Below, piece by piece: positions 34,707-43,516 of a DNA stretch of 64,000 bases. Location: the NCBI RefSeq assembly GCF_003628435.1, contig NZ_RBZN01000006.1, positions 51,454 to 115,453 on the forward strand, in the 5' to 3' direction. Numbering within the stretch: the first letter of the stretch is position 1; each line of letters opens with the position of its first letter. The notes under the pieces are model-generated. The model was not told the origin of the DNA, searched no databases, and was given only the letters and a program-made list of their open reading frames with translations. Source of the stretch: Ureibacillus endophyticus. Its GTDB lineage: Bacteria; Bacillota; Bacilli; Bacillales_A; Planococcaceae. The translations under genes and the position numbers were made by a program.

Positions 34707-35561
34707 TTGGCTATTGTAATTTCTACAATTAACTTAAAAGGTGGCGTGGCAAAAACTACAACAACAGTTGGCCTTGCAGAAATGCTTACATCAGAATTTA
34801 AGAAAAAAGTATTAGTTATTGATTTAGATCCTCAAACGAATGCTACTTTAATGTTAATAGGTGAAAACAAATGGAAAGATTTAAACGAGGACGGTTATAC
34901 AATTGCTACAATTTTTGAAGAAGCATTAGACCCCGATGAAGTAAAATTTATTTTAGAAAAAACAATACAAAAAAGTGTTTCAAATATTTCATCTATAAAA
35001 AACTTAGATTTACTACCATCAAGTTTGGATTTAATGGATGTTCAAGAGCGTATTGCAAAAATGGCGACAGGACCATTTCATGAAACGAATCCAATAGAAA
35101 TTCTTAAAAAAGCTATCCGTCCAATAAATTATCATTATGATTATATTTTAATTGATTGTCCTCCAAACCTTGACATCATTACTTTAAACGGCTTACGAAT
35201 TTCAAACGGCTATCTCATTCCAACCGTACCTGATATCCTCTCTACATATGGAATTCCCCAAATTGTTAAACGAGTTAAAGAGTTTGCTAGAAATTTAGAT
35301 ATAAAATTAGAATCATTAGGTATTGTAGTGACAAAATATAAAGAAAATTCGAAAATTCATAAAAGCACTTTGGAGTTATTAAAAAATGAATCCGATGCAC
35401 CTTTATTTGATTCAATTTTTAAAGAAAATAATCAGATGGCAAATGCAGCAGATTTTACAAAGTATTATAGTACCTTTAAAGAAAAATGGGGGTATGATAG
35501 CCAATCACAAGCTTTTTATAATCTGGCAAAACAAATTGTCGAAAGGTATGAAAGAAAATAA
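34707..35561 (+). CDS. Orphan ParA/Soj-type ATPase
   Basis: 284 residues. Deviant Walker A at the N-terminus (INLKGGVAKTTTTVGLAE), A' motif VIDLDPQTNATL, Walker B YILIDCPPNLD. The first Lys of KGG is the signature of MinD/ParA dimer sandwiches. It is longer than a plain MinD core and lacks an N-terminal DNA-binding helix-turn-helix. No ParB-like gene or replication gene is nearby, so it is an orphan. The TTG start has AAGGGG about 10 bases upstream. Role: possible positioning of DNA, a protein cluster or chemoreceptors; the neighbour upstream is a chemoreceptor. Confidence 0.88.
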   Translation: MAIVISTINLKGGVAKTTTTVGLAEMLTSEFKKKVLVIDLDPQTNATLMLIGENKWKDLNEDGYTIATIFEEALDPDEVKFILEKTIQKSVSNISSIKNLDLLPSSLDLMDVQERIAKMATGPFHETNPIEILKKAIRPINYHYDYILIDCPPNLDIITLNGLRISNGYLIPTVPDILSTYGIPQIVKRVKEFARNLDIKLESLGIVVTKYKENSKIHKSTLELLKNESDAPLFDSIFKENNQMANAADFTKYYSTFKEKWGYDSQSQAFYNLAKQIVERYERK

Positions 35562-35744
35562 TGATTCATTTAAGATAGCCTGTATCATTATTTTTAAAAA
35601 TTTATGTAGTAGATTATTTTAAATAAAACCATAGCTTTTCCTGAGATAAAATCGCCTAATTGGGACAAACTATTTTATGAAAAGCAGACAATCTATTTTG
35701 GTCTTGTCTGAATTTTTCATTTCAAATCAATGAGGAGGATAGCT

Positions 35745-35948
35745 ATGGCAAATAAAGAAGCGAACAATAAAAATAACAATGTAAATGTTTATGGTGCAAA
35801 AAATAATCAGAATCAAAAGGCCAAAAACAACAATGAAGAGTTTGCTTCTGAATTCCAAGTAGACAACAATCGGCGGCCTGAAGCAGCTTTCGATCGAAAT
35901 TCGTTCGAACAGGAAAGACCTGTAAGTGAACGAACTGCATGGAACTAA
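35745..35948 (+). CDS. Gamma-type small acid-soluble spore protein
   Basis: 67 residues, extremely rich in Asn, Gln, Glu and Lys, without Cys or membrane segments (MANKEANNKNNNVNVYGAKN...). EEFASEF in the middle resembles the GPR germination-protease site (E-F-A-S-E) of SspE-type proteins. Such proteins store amino acids for germinating spores. The usual long internal repeat is missing: there is one cleavage site only. The frame begins at ATG 35730, but GAGGAGG lies inside that extension; ATG 35745 has the right spacing. Expected under sigma-G; I could not place a firm promoter. Terminator follows. Confidence 0.8.
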   Translation: MANKEANNKNNNVNVYGAKNNQNQKAKNNNEEFASEFQVDNNRRPEAAFDRNSFEQERPVSERTAWN

Positions 35949-35980
35949 CTGTTTGGTAGCTATACAGAGCATTGATTTTA

Positions 35981-36010
35981 AGGCTAAAGAGGAAACTCTT
36001 TAGTCTTTTA
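35981..36010 (+). terminator. Terminator of the gamma-SASP gene
   Basis: GGCTAAAGAG-gaaa-CTCTTTAGTC followed by TTTTATT. Confidence 0.85.
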
Positions 36011-36250
36011 TTAATTATTCTGTCCCAACTAAGCAATAATATGATTGAGATTTGAGCACTATTGACAATAACTAGTCGCATCTTAAAATAAAATCAACAA
36101 CATTATAAATTACTTCCAGAAAAACTTGGCTAATAAATAGGGCATTAAAATTATTTATAGTAATAACACTAGACAATACTAAAACTATAAAATAGTATAC
36201 ATATTGATGTTTTTACTAGATATATAAATAAAATAAGGAAATTTTGTTTA

Positions 36251-37549
36251 ATGAAAAGAAAAATAATCTTAATTCTTTCTACTATTCTTATACTTGTTTT
36301 TACAAGCCTTAGTTTTCTTGCAATTAATTTCCGAATGAAAGTCACAGTAGAAGATGCAGTCGTCAATCATAATCTAGAAGTAGCTAAAGGACTGGCAAGT
36401 GATTTAGATATAGAAACTTATAAAAAGTTTCTGGAGAATCAAGAAGAAAACCAATACTATTGGAAAATTCGGAGTGAGTTGAACGAATTTAGGGATAAAG
36501 TAGTTGCACTATATGTTTATACATTGGACATAGATAATCCTGAAGTTTCGAAAACCCTCATTGTTGGTATGCCTAGAAATATTCATTTTCCAATAGGAAC
36601 AAATTGTACTGTACCTAAAAAATATGTAGAACGAGCATTTTTATATAACGAACCCTATGTAACAAAAGAAATTCATGATCCTGAATTTGGTACATATATG
36701 TCTGTTGGAGTACCGATTAAAGATGAATCCGGAGATGTATTAGGGTATTTGGGTATGGATATTAGTTCAGCATCGATTCATCATATTGAGAAAGCGGTTA
36801 TTAAAGATCGTGTTGTTATCTTTATATTTATCGGGTTGTTCATAATTATTATCATTGTATCTTTTTTATTTTTACAAAGATGGTATCAAAAAGAAGTTAC
36901 AAAAGAAGTAGGGTATGCAGAAAATACATATCAATCAGAATTAAGCACGCTTATTGCATCTGTTTCTTCATTTCGACATGACTATATTAATCATATCCAA
37001 GTCATTCAAGGGTTACTTCAAATTGGTGCATACGATAAAGCATTAGAATATGTAACATCCCTTAATAAAGAAGTTAGTATGATTGAAAAGTTGAAACTAA
37101 ATATCGACCATCCTGGATTAGCGATTTTATTACAGACGAAAAAAATAGCCGCGGAAAACTATCAAATAGATATGGATTTTGGTATTTCTCAAAACGCCTT
37201 TGACCACATCAAGTCAATTGATTTGATAAAAATCTTATCTAACTTAATAGATAACGCCATTGAAGCAACAATGGAACTTCCAGAGAGTAATAGAAAAATA
37301 GAGGTAATTTGTACTGCTGAGGCTACGAAATATATTTTTCAAGTAACAAATACAAGCATAAAGAAAATAGAACCTGATCTTATTTTTAAACAAGGCTATA
37401 CAACGAAAGATAGGGACGTTAAAAAGATAAGAGGGCAAGGGTTGTTCATTGTTAAAGAAATTGTTAAAAAGAATAAAGGATTCATTTCAATTAAATCAAC
37501 TGACGATGATATGAAGGTAATCGCAAAAGTTGAAATTCCGATTAAGTAG
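36251..37549 (+). CDS. Orphan sensor histidine kinase, Spo0B/CitA-type
   Basis: 432 residues. Membrane helices at about 4-26 and 190-212 flank an outer domain that looks Cache-like: GVPIKDESGDVLGYLGMDIS is the typical end. The phospho-acceptor motif FRHDYINHIQVIQGLLQIG (near residue 238) is the Spo0B/DcuS type, followed by an HATPase with NLIDNAIEAT (N box) and KIRGQGLFIVKEIV (G box). No response regulator lies beside it, only a 42-codon lipoprotein gene 90 bases later. AAGGA is 12 bases before the ATG. Signal and partner unknown. Confidence 0.88.
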   Translation: MKRKIILILSTILILVFTSLSFLAINFRMKVTVEDAVVNHNLEVAKGLASDLDIETYKKFLENQEENQYYWKIRSELNEFRDKVVALYVYTLDIDNPEVSKTLIVGMPRNIHFPIGTNCTVPKKYVERAFLYNEPYVTKEIHDPEFGTYMSVGVPIKDESGDVLGYLGMDISSASIHHIEKAVIKDRVVIFIFIGLFIIIIIVSFLFLQRWYQKEVTKEVGYAENTYQSELSTLIASVSSFRHDYINHIQVIQGLLQIGAYDKALEYVTSLNKEVSMIEKLKLNIDHPGLAILLQTKKIAAENYQIDMDFGISQNAFDHIKSIDLIKILSNLIDNAIEATMELPESNRKIEVICTAEATKYIFQVTNTSIKKIEPDLIFKQGYTTKDRDVKKIRGQGLFIVKEIVKKNKGFISIKSTDDDMKVIAKVEIPIK

Positions 37550-37638
37550 TGACAATTTCTAGTTTTGAAATAAACTTATAATTTTTACTCAAATAGCTAA
37601 AAATAAGGGAAACCTTTTTTTGAAGAGAGTGAGTATGA

Positions 37639-37767
37639 ATGAAGAAAGTAGTACTGGGATTAATTTGCCTTCTTATTTTTACAACGGCTTGTACTGATAA
37701 TGGGGATGAAACACCCGTTGAGACAAATTCAACAAATTCAGCAGTTAATGCAGGTCTAGAAGTTTAA
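37639..37767 (+). CDS. Very small lipoprotein (42 aa)
   Basis: ATG 37639, preceded by GAGAGTGAG. The product has a lipoprotein signal MKKVVLGLICLLIFTTAC (lipobox TTAC) and a 24-residue mature part, TDNGDETPVETNSTNSAVNA..., that is acidic and Ser/Thr/Asn-rich. A clear terminator follows. It lies 89 bases after the orphan kinase gene and could be its accessory or signal precursor; small lipoprotein signal peptides can release pheromone peptides, but this is inference only. Confidence 0.7.
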   Translation: MKKVVLGLICLLIFTTACTDNGDETPVETNSTNSAVNAGLEV

Positions 37768-37802
37768 AACCTTTCTATGTATATACAAGGGATTGGAAAT
37801 GG

Positions 37803-37842
37803 GGCATTCGGAATGTGTGGACATTCTGAATGCTTTTTTATT
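37803..37842 (+). terminator. Terminator of the small lipoprotein gene
   Basis: GCATTCGGAATGT-gtgg-ACATTCTGAATGC followed by TTTTTTATT. Confidence 0.9.
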
Positions 37843-37855
37843 ACGGGAGATATAT

Positions 37856-37891
37856 TAAAAAGGGCATGGAAATGTATTTCACACCCTTTTG
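37856..37891 (-). terminator. Terminator of the UPF0145 pair (minus strand)
   Basis: AAAAGGG...CCCTTTTT read on the minus strand, following the 74-aa gene; the stem is short with a long loop. Confidence 0.6.
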
Positions 37892-37911
37892 TTTCAAATT
37901 TTTATTGTTTG

Positions 37912-38136
37912 TTAGTCTTCCTTGTAAAATCTTTCACCAGTTTCGGGGTTGAAATAAATGACTAATTTTTTTCCTGTAGTTGGGTCAATTGTTATTTCAT
38001 TTGTACGTACAAAACCTTTAGGAACTTGCTTCCCATGTTTTTTCTTGAAGCGGCGATCATAAATTAGATAAGATAAAATAATTAATAAAATGAGAATGAC
38101 GAGTTGAACACCGTAAAATCCTATAATCCACTTCAT
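37912..38136 (-). CDS. Small single-helix membrane protein (74 aa)
   Basis: One N-terminal membrane helix (about 3-25), a basic stretch DRRFKKKHGKQ, and a soluble tail with TIDPTTGKKLVIYFNPETGERFY, a pair of short beta-like Tyr/Thr-Gly motifs. Its gene begins three bases after the UPF0145 gene stop, so the two are co-transcribed. I do not recognise a functional family. Confidence 0.75.
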   Translation of the reverse strand: MKWIIGFYGVQLVILILLIILSYLIYDRRFKKKHGKQVPKGFVRTNEITIDPTTGKKLVIYFNPETGERFYKED

Positions 38137-38139
38137 TTG

Positions 38140-38460
38140 TTATGCCTTATCAATTTTAACAGCCGTTCCATAGGCGATGATTTCACTCATGTTTTGGCCG
38201 ATTTCACCAGAGTCAAATCGCATCATAACGATTGCATCTGCTCCCATTGCTGCAGCATTTTTTACCATGCGATCGATGGCTTGTTTTCTTGCATCTTCAA
38301 GCATTTCAGTATATTGATTAATTTCCCCACCAACTAGTCCCTTTAATGAAGCGACAATATCTTTTCCAATTCCTCTAGCTCGTACTGTTAGCCCAAATAC
38401 TGGACCTAAAACTTCAGTTACTTTGTAATTTGGAATATTTTCTGTTGTAACGATAATCAT
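38140..38460 (-). CDS. UPF0145 (YbjQ) family protein
   Basis: 106 residues. Typical motifs are VLGPVFGLTVRARGIGKDIVASLKGLVGGEINQYTEMLEDARKQA and AAAMGADAIVMMRFDS. The fold is a homopentamer-forming, dodecin-like 'putative heavy-metal-binding' protein, although metal binding is not established for most members. A GGGGAG site lies before the start. Operon with the 74-aa membrane protein. Confidence 0.92.
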   Translation of the reverse strand: MIIVTTENIPNYKVTEVLGPVFGLTVRARGIGKDIVASLKGLVGGEINQYTEMLEDARKQAIDRMVKNAAAMGADAIVMMRFDSGEIGQNMSEIIAYGTAVKIDKA

Positions 38461-38634
38461 ATAGATTCACTCCCCTTAATTTAGTCAATTCATTGTTATT
38501 ATATTACTTATATGGTTGGATAAACCACATTATTATAAAATTCAGTTCTCTCTGACAAGATTGAACAGGGAATTAGTATAAACACTTTGATATTGGATGA
38601 AAATGTAAGATGAACATAAACTAGTAATCTAAAA

Positions 38635-38686
38635 TAAACTGCCCCGTAAAAGTTAGACAAAAATCTAATTTTTACGGGGCAGTTCA
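38635..38686. repeat. Face-to-face inverted repeat, likely collapsed IS ends
   Basis: AACTGCCCCGTAAAAGTTAGA (38637-38657) and its complement at 38664-38684 with one G-T pair, separated by six bases. The ends read T(A/G)AACTGCCCC, like the terminal repeats of IS3-family elements as I remember them. Nothing of a transposase remains. It can also serve as a transcription barrier. Confidence 0.6.
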
Positions 38687-38716
38687 AATATAGTGCTGGC
38701 TTTTTTATTCTATAGT

Positions 38717-39190
38717 TCATCTTAATTTATTTAATATTGTTACCCGATATTTTTTGAATAGAAAAAATGTCATGAAGTAAATTAAGATTGAGGAGAGTAC
38801 TATATTTATTATTGCACCAGTTAGAAATAGCACTCCACTCGTATGAGATTTGAAAAATCCTGAAAGTGTATGTTGAATAGCTGTTGAATACTCTACTTCT
38901 TCAAGTGTATCAACTTTAGGTTTTCTATCTAATAGAAAGCCTCCAATCATGTAATTTAATATAAAAAGTAGTGGCCAAATTGGAGTACCTATCACACCGC
39001 CTACAAATGCTGAAATGGGATTTGATCTAGTTAATTTTGCTAGACCAATAGAAAGTACAGGGCCAAAACCAAACAGTGGAATCCAACTTGGTATAAAACC
39101 CATAGTAAGGCCTAAAGCTACTTGATGTGGACTAGATTTTAAGCGAAATAAACGAATAAGGTAATATTTAATTCTCCTTCTTATTTTCAT
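38717..39190 (-). CDS. DUF2062 membrane protein
   Basis: 157 residues. A basic N-terminus (MKIRRRIKYYLIRLFRLKSS) is followed by the DUF2062 pattern SPHQVALGLTMGFIPSWIPLFGFGPVLSIGLAKLTRSNPISAFVGGVIGTPIWPLLFILNYMIGGFLL and another helix near 115-145. No biochemical role is established. Usual length for the family. Possible membrane-lipid context with pssA, its upstream neighbour on the same strand, though a terminator separates them. Confidence 0.88.
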   Translation of the reverse strand: MKIRRRIKYYLIRLFRLKSSPHQVALGLTMGFIPSWIPLFGFGPVLSIGLAKLTRSNPISAFVGGVIGTPIWPLLFILNYMIGGFLLDRKPKVDTLEEVEYSTAIQHTLSGFFKSHTSGVLFLTGAIINIVLSSILIYFMTFFLFKKYRVTILNKLR

Positions 39191-39234
39191 TCTTTGATTA
39201 TCCCTTCTTATTATGCAGAAAATGGAATTTTTCG

Positions 39235-39268
39235 TAAAAATAAACTACAACCTAAGGGAAAGTTGTAG
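39235..39268 (-). terminator. Terminator of pssA
   Basis: CTACAAC...GTTGTAG read on the minus strand, followed by TTTATTTTTA. Confidence 0.75.
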
Positions 39269-39286
39269 CTGTAGACAATGGAATGT

Positions 39287-39973
39287 TTATTTTTTGTTTT
39301 TTACAAATTGATAAAGTACATAAATAATATACGTAGGTGCTGCAATATAGATTAAGTAAGGAAATTTCCCATAAGTATTTTTGAATAATATAAATAATAA
39401 ACATCCTAAAAAAATCGTAACAATTGTACCGTACTTAGGTAAAGGAACATCTTTTAAACTTGGAATTTTAAGTTTACTAACCATTAAAAAGCAAAGCGCA
39501 GTAAAAATAACTGCTGTTATTATATTCGGAATCAGGTGGTTGAACAAGGACAATAATGCTAATATGCCACCAGCGGCTGTAATTGGAACACCGATAAAGT
39601 AGTGTTGTGATGACTTATTACTGCTAATATTGAATCTTGCTAATCGGAAGGCACCAAACAAAGGGAATAATCCAGCAATCGCTAATCCAAGTAATTCTAA
39701 CTGGTAAAAGTAAGTATAATACATTAGAAATGATGGTGCGATTCCAAATGTAACGATGTCAGCTAAAGAGTCTAACTCTTTTCCTAAAGTACTATCGGCA
39801 TTGAAGATCCTCGCTAATCTGCCGTCCATACTATCTAACATCATGCCTATTATTATTAATATTGCTGCGTTTTTATAATGACTATTTGCAGCAAAACCTA
39901 TTGATAGAAAACCACAATACAAGTTGCCTAATGTTAACATATTGGGGATAGCCTTTTTAATGCGCAAACTCAA
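39287..39973 (-). CDS. pssA: CDP-diacylglycerol-serine O-phosphatidyltransferase PssA
   Basis: 228 residues, membrane-embedded. The CDP-alcohol phosphotransferase motif D-x2-DG-x2-AR-x8-G-x3-D-x3-D is complete in DSMDGRLARIFNADSTLGKELDSLAD (near residues 45-70). It makes phosphatidylserine, the precursor of phosphatidylethanolamine; no psd gene is adjacent. The start is TTG 39973 or the TTG two codons on; AGGTG fits the second slightly better. Own terminator. Confidence 0.92.
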   Translation of the reverse strand: MSLRIKKAIPNMLTLGNLYCGFLSIGFAANSHYKNAAILIIIGMMLDSMDGRLARIFNADSTLGKELDSLADIVTFGIAPSFLMYYTYFYQLELLGLAIAGLFPLFGAFRLARFNISSNKSSQHYFIGVPITAAGGILALLSLFNHLIPNIITAVIFTALCFLMVSKLKIPSLKDVPLPKYGTIVTIFLGCLLFILFKNTYGKFPYLIYIAAPTYIIYVLYQFVKNKK

Positions 39974-40141
39974 TCACCTACTATTGAAAAAAATGGATAT
40001 ACTAACTTTACGAATCTTTAAATTTTAACATCTATAATTGAATGTGTCGAGAAATGTCCTTGCGCTTAAAATGAATGGATTCCCCATGACATCATATTGA
40101 AACGATGGAGAGGATAGAACAAGACTAACACTTGTGATTTT

Positions 40142-40534
40142 TTAGTTCTTACATATCTTTTCTACTGCGGGAATATCAGCAGGGGCAAATTCAAGTTTCT
40201 TAAATTTATCTCTTGCCACCCATCTTGCATCTGCGTGTTCCATTGCAATAGGTACTCCACCAATTATATTTGCTTTAAACGTTTGTAATCTTACAATAAT
40301 ATCCTCATATTCACAAGTTGTGTCTTCTACTTTTTCTCCAACATTAATTTCACAGTTAAATTCTTCTTTAATTTCCCGAACTAATGCTTCTTCTGGAGTT
40401 TCACCATTTTCAATTTTACCGCCGGGGAACTCCCAATAATTAGGTAATGACATATTTGGTCCTCTTAGAGCACAAAAGATTTCATGTTGATCATTTTCAA
40501 TAATTGCTGCAACCACATGGAGAAGTTTTTTCAT
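40142..40534 (-). CDS. MutT-like NUDIX hydrolase
   Basis: 130 residues. The Nudix box GGKIENGETPEEALVREIKEEFNC is intact, preceded by LPNYWEFP as in 8-oxo-dGTPases (MutT: W-E-F-P-G-G-K). VVAAIIENDQHEIFCALR is the usual first strand. It likely removes oxidised nucleotides or other (d)NTP derivatives. The frame opens at GTG 40543, but AGGTG overlaps it and gives 7 bases to ATG 40534, giving MKKLLHVVAAI. Confidence 0.9.
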   Translation of the reverse strand: MKKLLHVVAAIIENDQHEIFCALRGPNMSLPNYWEFPGGKIENGETPEEALVREIKEEFNCEINVGEKVEDTTCEYEDIIVRLQTFKANIIGGVPIAMEHADARWVARDKFKKLEFAPADIPAVEKICKN

Positions 40535-40685
40535 GTATTTCACCTATTTCATAAATTGAATTTTGAAAATCAAAAGTAGATGTTTATTATAGACAATAAT
40601 TATGTTCAATATCAAAAGTACGCAGGAGAATAACTATGGAGCTAATGAAAAAGGGGAGCAGTATCATACTGTAATCGACATAAGG

Positions 40686-40864
40686 AAAGGAGTTGTCTGA
40701 AAAGTCATTTTGAGACAACTCCTTTGTAACTGACGCTACCGCTTTCGTCACAGATAAATTGCGACGAGGATGGTGACAACCACCACAGGAACAATAATTC
40801 ATAAGAGATATTTATCAAGAAAGAAAAGAGGTGTCCAAAAAATTATTACTTTTTGGACACCTCC
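40686..40864 (+). repeat. Dispersed hairpin-ended repeat, copy A (full length)
   Basis: Left hairpin AAGGAGTTGTCT / AGACAACTCCTT (40687-40724), a body containing AGATAAATTGCGACGAGGATGG and GACAACCACCACAGGAACAA, and right hairpin GAGGTGTCC ... GGACACCTC (40828-40863). The right hairpin lies just downstream of the minus-strand chemoreceptor gene and is followed on that strand by TTTTCTTTC, so it probably ends that message. Relatives are at 56338-56482 (inverted) and 14357-14468. Confidence 0.85.
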
Positions 40865-40877
40865 ATAGTAGTTCTTT

Positions 40878-42845
40878 TTAATATTTGAATTTAGATAGAT
40901 TGCTTTTTAGAGCTTCAGCTAAAGTTGTGAGTGATTGCGCTGAGGAAGAAACGTTTTCCATTGCAGCCAATTGTTCTTCTGAAGAAGCAGCAATTTCCTC
41001 CGTAATGGATGCAGATTTTTGTGCCATGTCTGCTGCATCACTAGCAATGGTTGCATTGATTTGAATATTCTCTGCAAGTTGTTTTGCCGTTGCTGAAATT
41101 TCCTCCATTTGTGGTGTTATTTCTTTTGTACTTTTAATGATTTCATTAAATTTCTGGATTGTCTCTTGAGAAATTTGAACACCAGCTTGAACATCATTAT
41201 TGACTTTTAACATTGTTTGTACGGTGTTTTCTGTGTCGTTTTGAATTGTGTGTACGATTGTATTTATTTCTTGTACTGATTTTTGTGATTGTTCAGCGAG
41301 TTTTCTGACCTCATCAGCAACAACTGAAAATCCTTTTCCATGTTCTCCAGCACGGGCAGCCTCAATTGCAGCATTTAATGAAAGTAGATTTGTTTGTTCT
41401 GCAATTTCAGTTATGACTGCTAAAATGGAGCTTACTTTTTTTGTACTTTCATATAAGGATTCCATCATTTTATTGGATTCAGTAACAGACTCATGAATAG
41501 AGTTCATTTGTTCAACATTGTTCTCTACTACTTTTTCACCTTCTTCAGCTTGTAACAATGTATTATAGGATAATTTTGTTACAACGGAAGAAGAATTAGA
41601 AATTTCCACTGTATTGTGTAAAAAGTCGTTTAACAGTTCAGAACTTTGTTTCGCACCGAATGCTTGTTTTTCAACATTACTTGCAACCTCTTGAATAGAA
41701 GAAGCTACTTGTTGACTAGCTGCTGTTGTCTCCTCTGAAATCGCAGATAGTTGTTCAGATGAAGCTGCTACTTCCTCAGCACTCATCTCAACTTGTTGGA
41801 CAAGCACTCGTAAACTATTTTGCATCTCGTTGAAGGCAGTTGCTAAATGACCAATTTCATCATTAGTTTTGATTTGGATTTGTTCCGTTAAATCACCTTT
41901 ACTTACAGTAATAGCTTTTTCTTTTAAGACTTTTAGTGGTTTAATAATCGATCTGATAACAAAGTACATCGTGCAACCACCTAATATAAGTGCAATAACA
42001 ATGATAATTATCATGTTATGTAAAATAGGAGCAGCTGCTTGCTTTATTTCTGAGTAAACTAAAGTTCCGCCAATTTTCCATCCTGTTAATTCATTTGTAT
42101 GGAAACTCATATATTTCTTTTCGTTATCTTGAACAAAGTCAAAGGCACCTTCATTTGCTTCAAACATTTTTTTATAATATTCTTCTTCAGCTGGAGCGGC
42201 TGCTTCTTCGGTTGGATGAGCAATAAAGGTTTGGCTTTTATCGATAAGTAAAGCGTGGCCACTTTCACCGATTTGAACATTTTCAATTAAATCCTGAAGA
42301 TGTTTAATATTAAGATCAAGTCCTACCACACCTTCTCCATCAGCGGTAGTTTTTGAAATGGTTACAACCATATCCCCAGTCGTTATATCTGGATAGGGCT
42401 CTGAAATAATAATTTGTCCATTATTTTCAACGGACTCTTTATACCAATCTCTTATTCTTGGGTCATAATCTGAAGTATCAGTAATAATCGGTTCTTCTAT
42501 AAAATCACCTTCACTAGTTCCAACATAGATACTAAAAATTTCAGGATGCAACTTTGAGTACTGTGCGAGTTCTTTACGTAGCTCCGTAGTGCTTTCACCT
42601 TGATAGGAAGCAGTAGTAATTTCTTTTGAGAATGTTTCAATATCAAAAATGCTAGAATTGATTGTTTGATCAATAGAACTGTTTAGTAAGTTAAGGTTTG
42701 CATCAATATTATCGGTTATTGCTTTTGTAACTTCTTTTTCAGCTTTTAAGTAACCGAAAACCCCTACAGCTATCGTTGGAATAATAAGAAAGAATGAAAA
42801 TGTTAGGATTAATTTGGTTTTAATATGATTAAGTTTTTTAAACAT
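40878..42845 (-). CDS. Methyl-accepting chemotaxis protein, dCache sensor
   Basis: 655 residues. Membrane helices at about 10-30 and 282-304 flank a dCache domain with [45 protein letters not shown] (305-360) and a signalling hairpin with [38 protein letters not shown] near residue 475 follow. It ends [11 protein letters not shown] without a CheR-docking pentapeptide that I can recognise. Same architecture as the plus-strand receptor at 32.2 kb, but clearly a diverged paralogue. Ligand unknown. Confidence 0.93.
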   Translation of the reverse strand: MFKKLNHIKTKLILTFSFFLIIPTIAVGVFGYLKAEKEVTKAITDNIDANLNLLNSSIDQTINSSIFDIETFSKEITTASYQGESTTELRKELAQYSKLHPEIFSIYVGTSEGDFIEEPIITDTSDYDPRIRDWYKESVENNGQIIISEPYPDITTGDMVVTISKTTADGEGVVGLDLNIKHLQDLIENVQIGESGHALLIDKSQTFIAHPTEEAAAPAEEEYYKKMFEANEGAFDFVQDNEKKYMSFHTNELTGWKIGGTLVYSEIKQAAAPILHNMIIIIVIALILGGCTMYFVIRSIIKPLKVLKEKAITVSKGDLTEQIQIKTNDEIGHLATAFNEMQNSLRVLVQQVEMSAEEVAASSEQLSAISEETTAASQQVASSIQEVASNVEKQAFGAKQSSELLNDFLHNTVEISNSSSVVTKLSYNTLLQAEEGEKVVENNVEQMNSIHESVTESNKMMESLYESTKKVSSILAVITEIAEQTNLLSLNAAIEAARAGEHGKGFSVVADEVRKLAEQSQKSVQEINTIVHTIQNDTENTVQTMLKVNNDVQAGVQISQETIQKFNEIIKSTKEITPQMEEISATAKQLAENIQINATIASDAADMAQKSASITEEIAASSEEQLAAMENVSSSAQSLTTLAEALKSNLSKFKY

Positions 42846-43136
42846 ACTTGTCTTTTATTCTCCTTCTTTAAATTAACATTTGATATAGAAAACCATTATG
42901 TATATTAACACAATTAGTAAAGTAATAATAAGGAAATGTAGGGATTTTGCAGAAAAAAATAGTATTTTTAACGAAGCGTTAAAATTCAGAAAATACAGGG
43001 AAATGTATTCCTGATTCTTTAGAGAGTTGGATGTAGGTGAGGGTCAAATCCGTATTCTTTTTATTAAGGGGTAGTTATTGTATGATTGGCTTTAGTAATT
43101 AAATTGTTTTCAATGGGAAAAGTAAGGGGAGACCAT
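42846..43136. other. Divergent intergenic region
   Basis: Promoters of the chemoreceptor (minus) and the 93-aa membrane protein (plus) must be here. I see no distinctive element. Confidence 0.4.
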
Positions 43137-43418
43137 ATGCCAGCCGCTATTATTGTTTTAGTATTAGCCATTATTTCTGCAATTTTTTTAAGTCGTGGAA
43201 AAACTAATAAAAGGAAGTTCCTTATCTGGGGAATTGCAACGATTATTATCATTGCACCGCTTTTGTCGTGGGTTGCGGGTATATTATTTGGAATCAGTGT
43301 CGGTGATGGGTTTGCGGGAATGACCATCATGATTTATGGGTTTGTTTTTTTAGAAGTCGTTGGTTTTAGTATTTTATATTTCGGTATATTTAATCGTGAA
43401 AAATTAAAAGATATGTAA
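43137..43418 (+). CDS. Small membrane protein (93 aa)
   Basis: Three hydrophobic helices: about residues 2-17, 27-48 and 58-82, joined by a basic turn SRGKTNKRKF. The frame begins at TTG 43086, but AAGGGGAG at 43124-43131 lies inside it and points to ATG 43137 (MPAAIIVLVLAI). A strong terminator follows. I do not recognise a family. Confidence 0.75.
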   Translation: MPAAIIVLVLAIISAIFLSRGKTNKRKFLIWGIATIIIIAPLLSWVAGILFGISVGDGFAGMTIMIYGFVFLEVVGFSILYFGIFNREKLKDM

Positions 43419-43455
43419 TGAAGCGCTCTACAACATGGTAGAGGCGCTTTTTTAT
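43419..43455 (+). terminator. Terminator of the 93-aa gene
   Basis: AAGCGCTCTAC-aacatg-GTAGAGGCGCTT followed by TTTT; one bulge. Confidence 0.88.
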
Positions 43456-43516
43456 ACATGATAAAAGCATTCAATATACATACTATTGTTTAATAAATTG
43501 GAATTTAGGTGAAACA

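Noticed and set aside
34595..35561. Integrated plasmid or phage partition module
   Set aside because: No ParB, replication, integrase or phage gene lies near; the neighbours are ordinary chromosomal genes.
38508..38720. 70-codon minus-strand frame
   Set aside because: It overlaps the inverted repeat and lacks a ribosome site and any recognisable protein character.
40587..40802. 71-codon minus-strand frame
   Set aside because: It lies mostly in the dispersed hairpin repeat and has no start signal.
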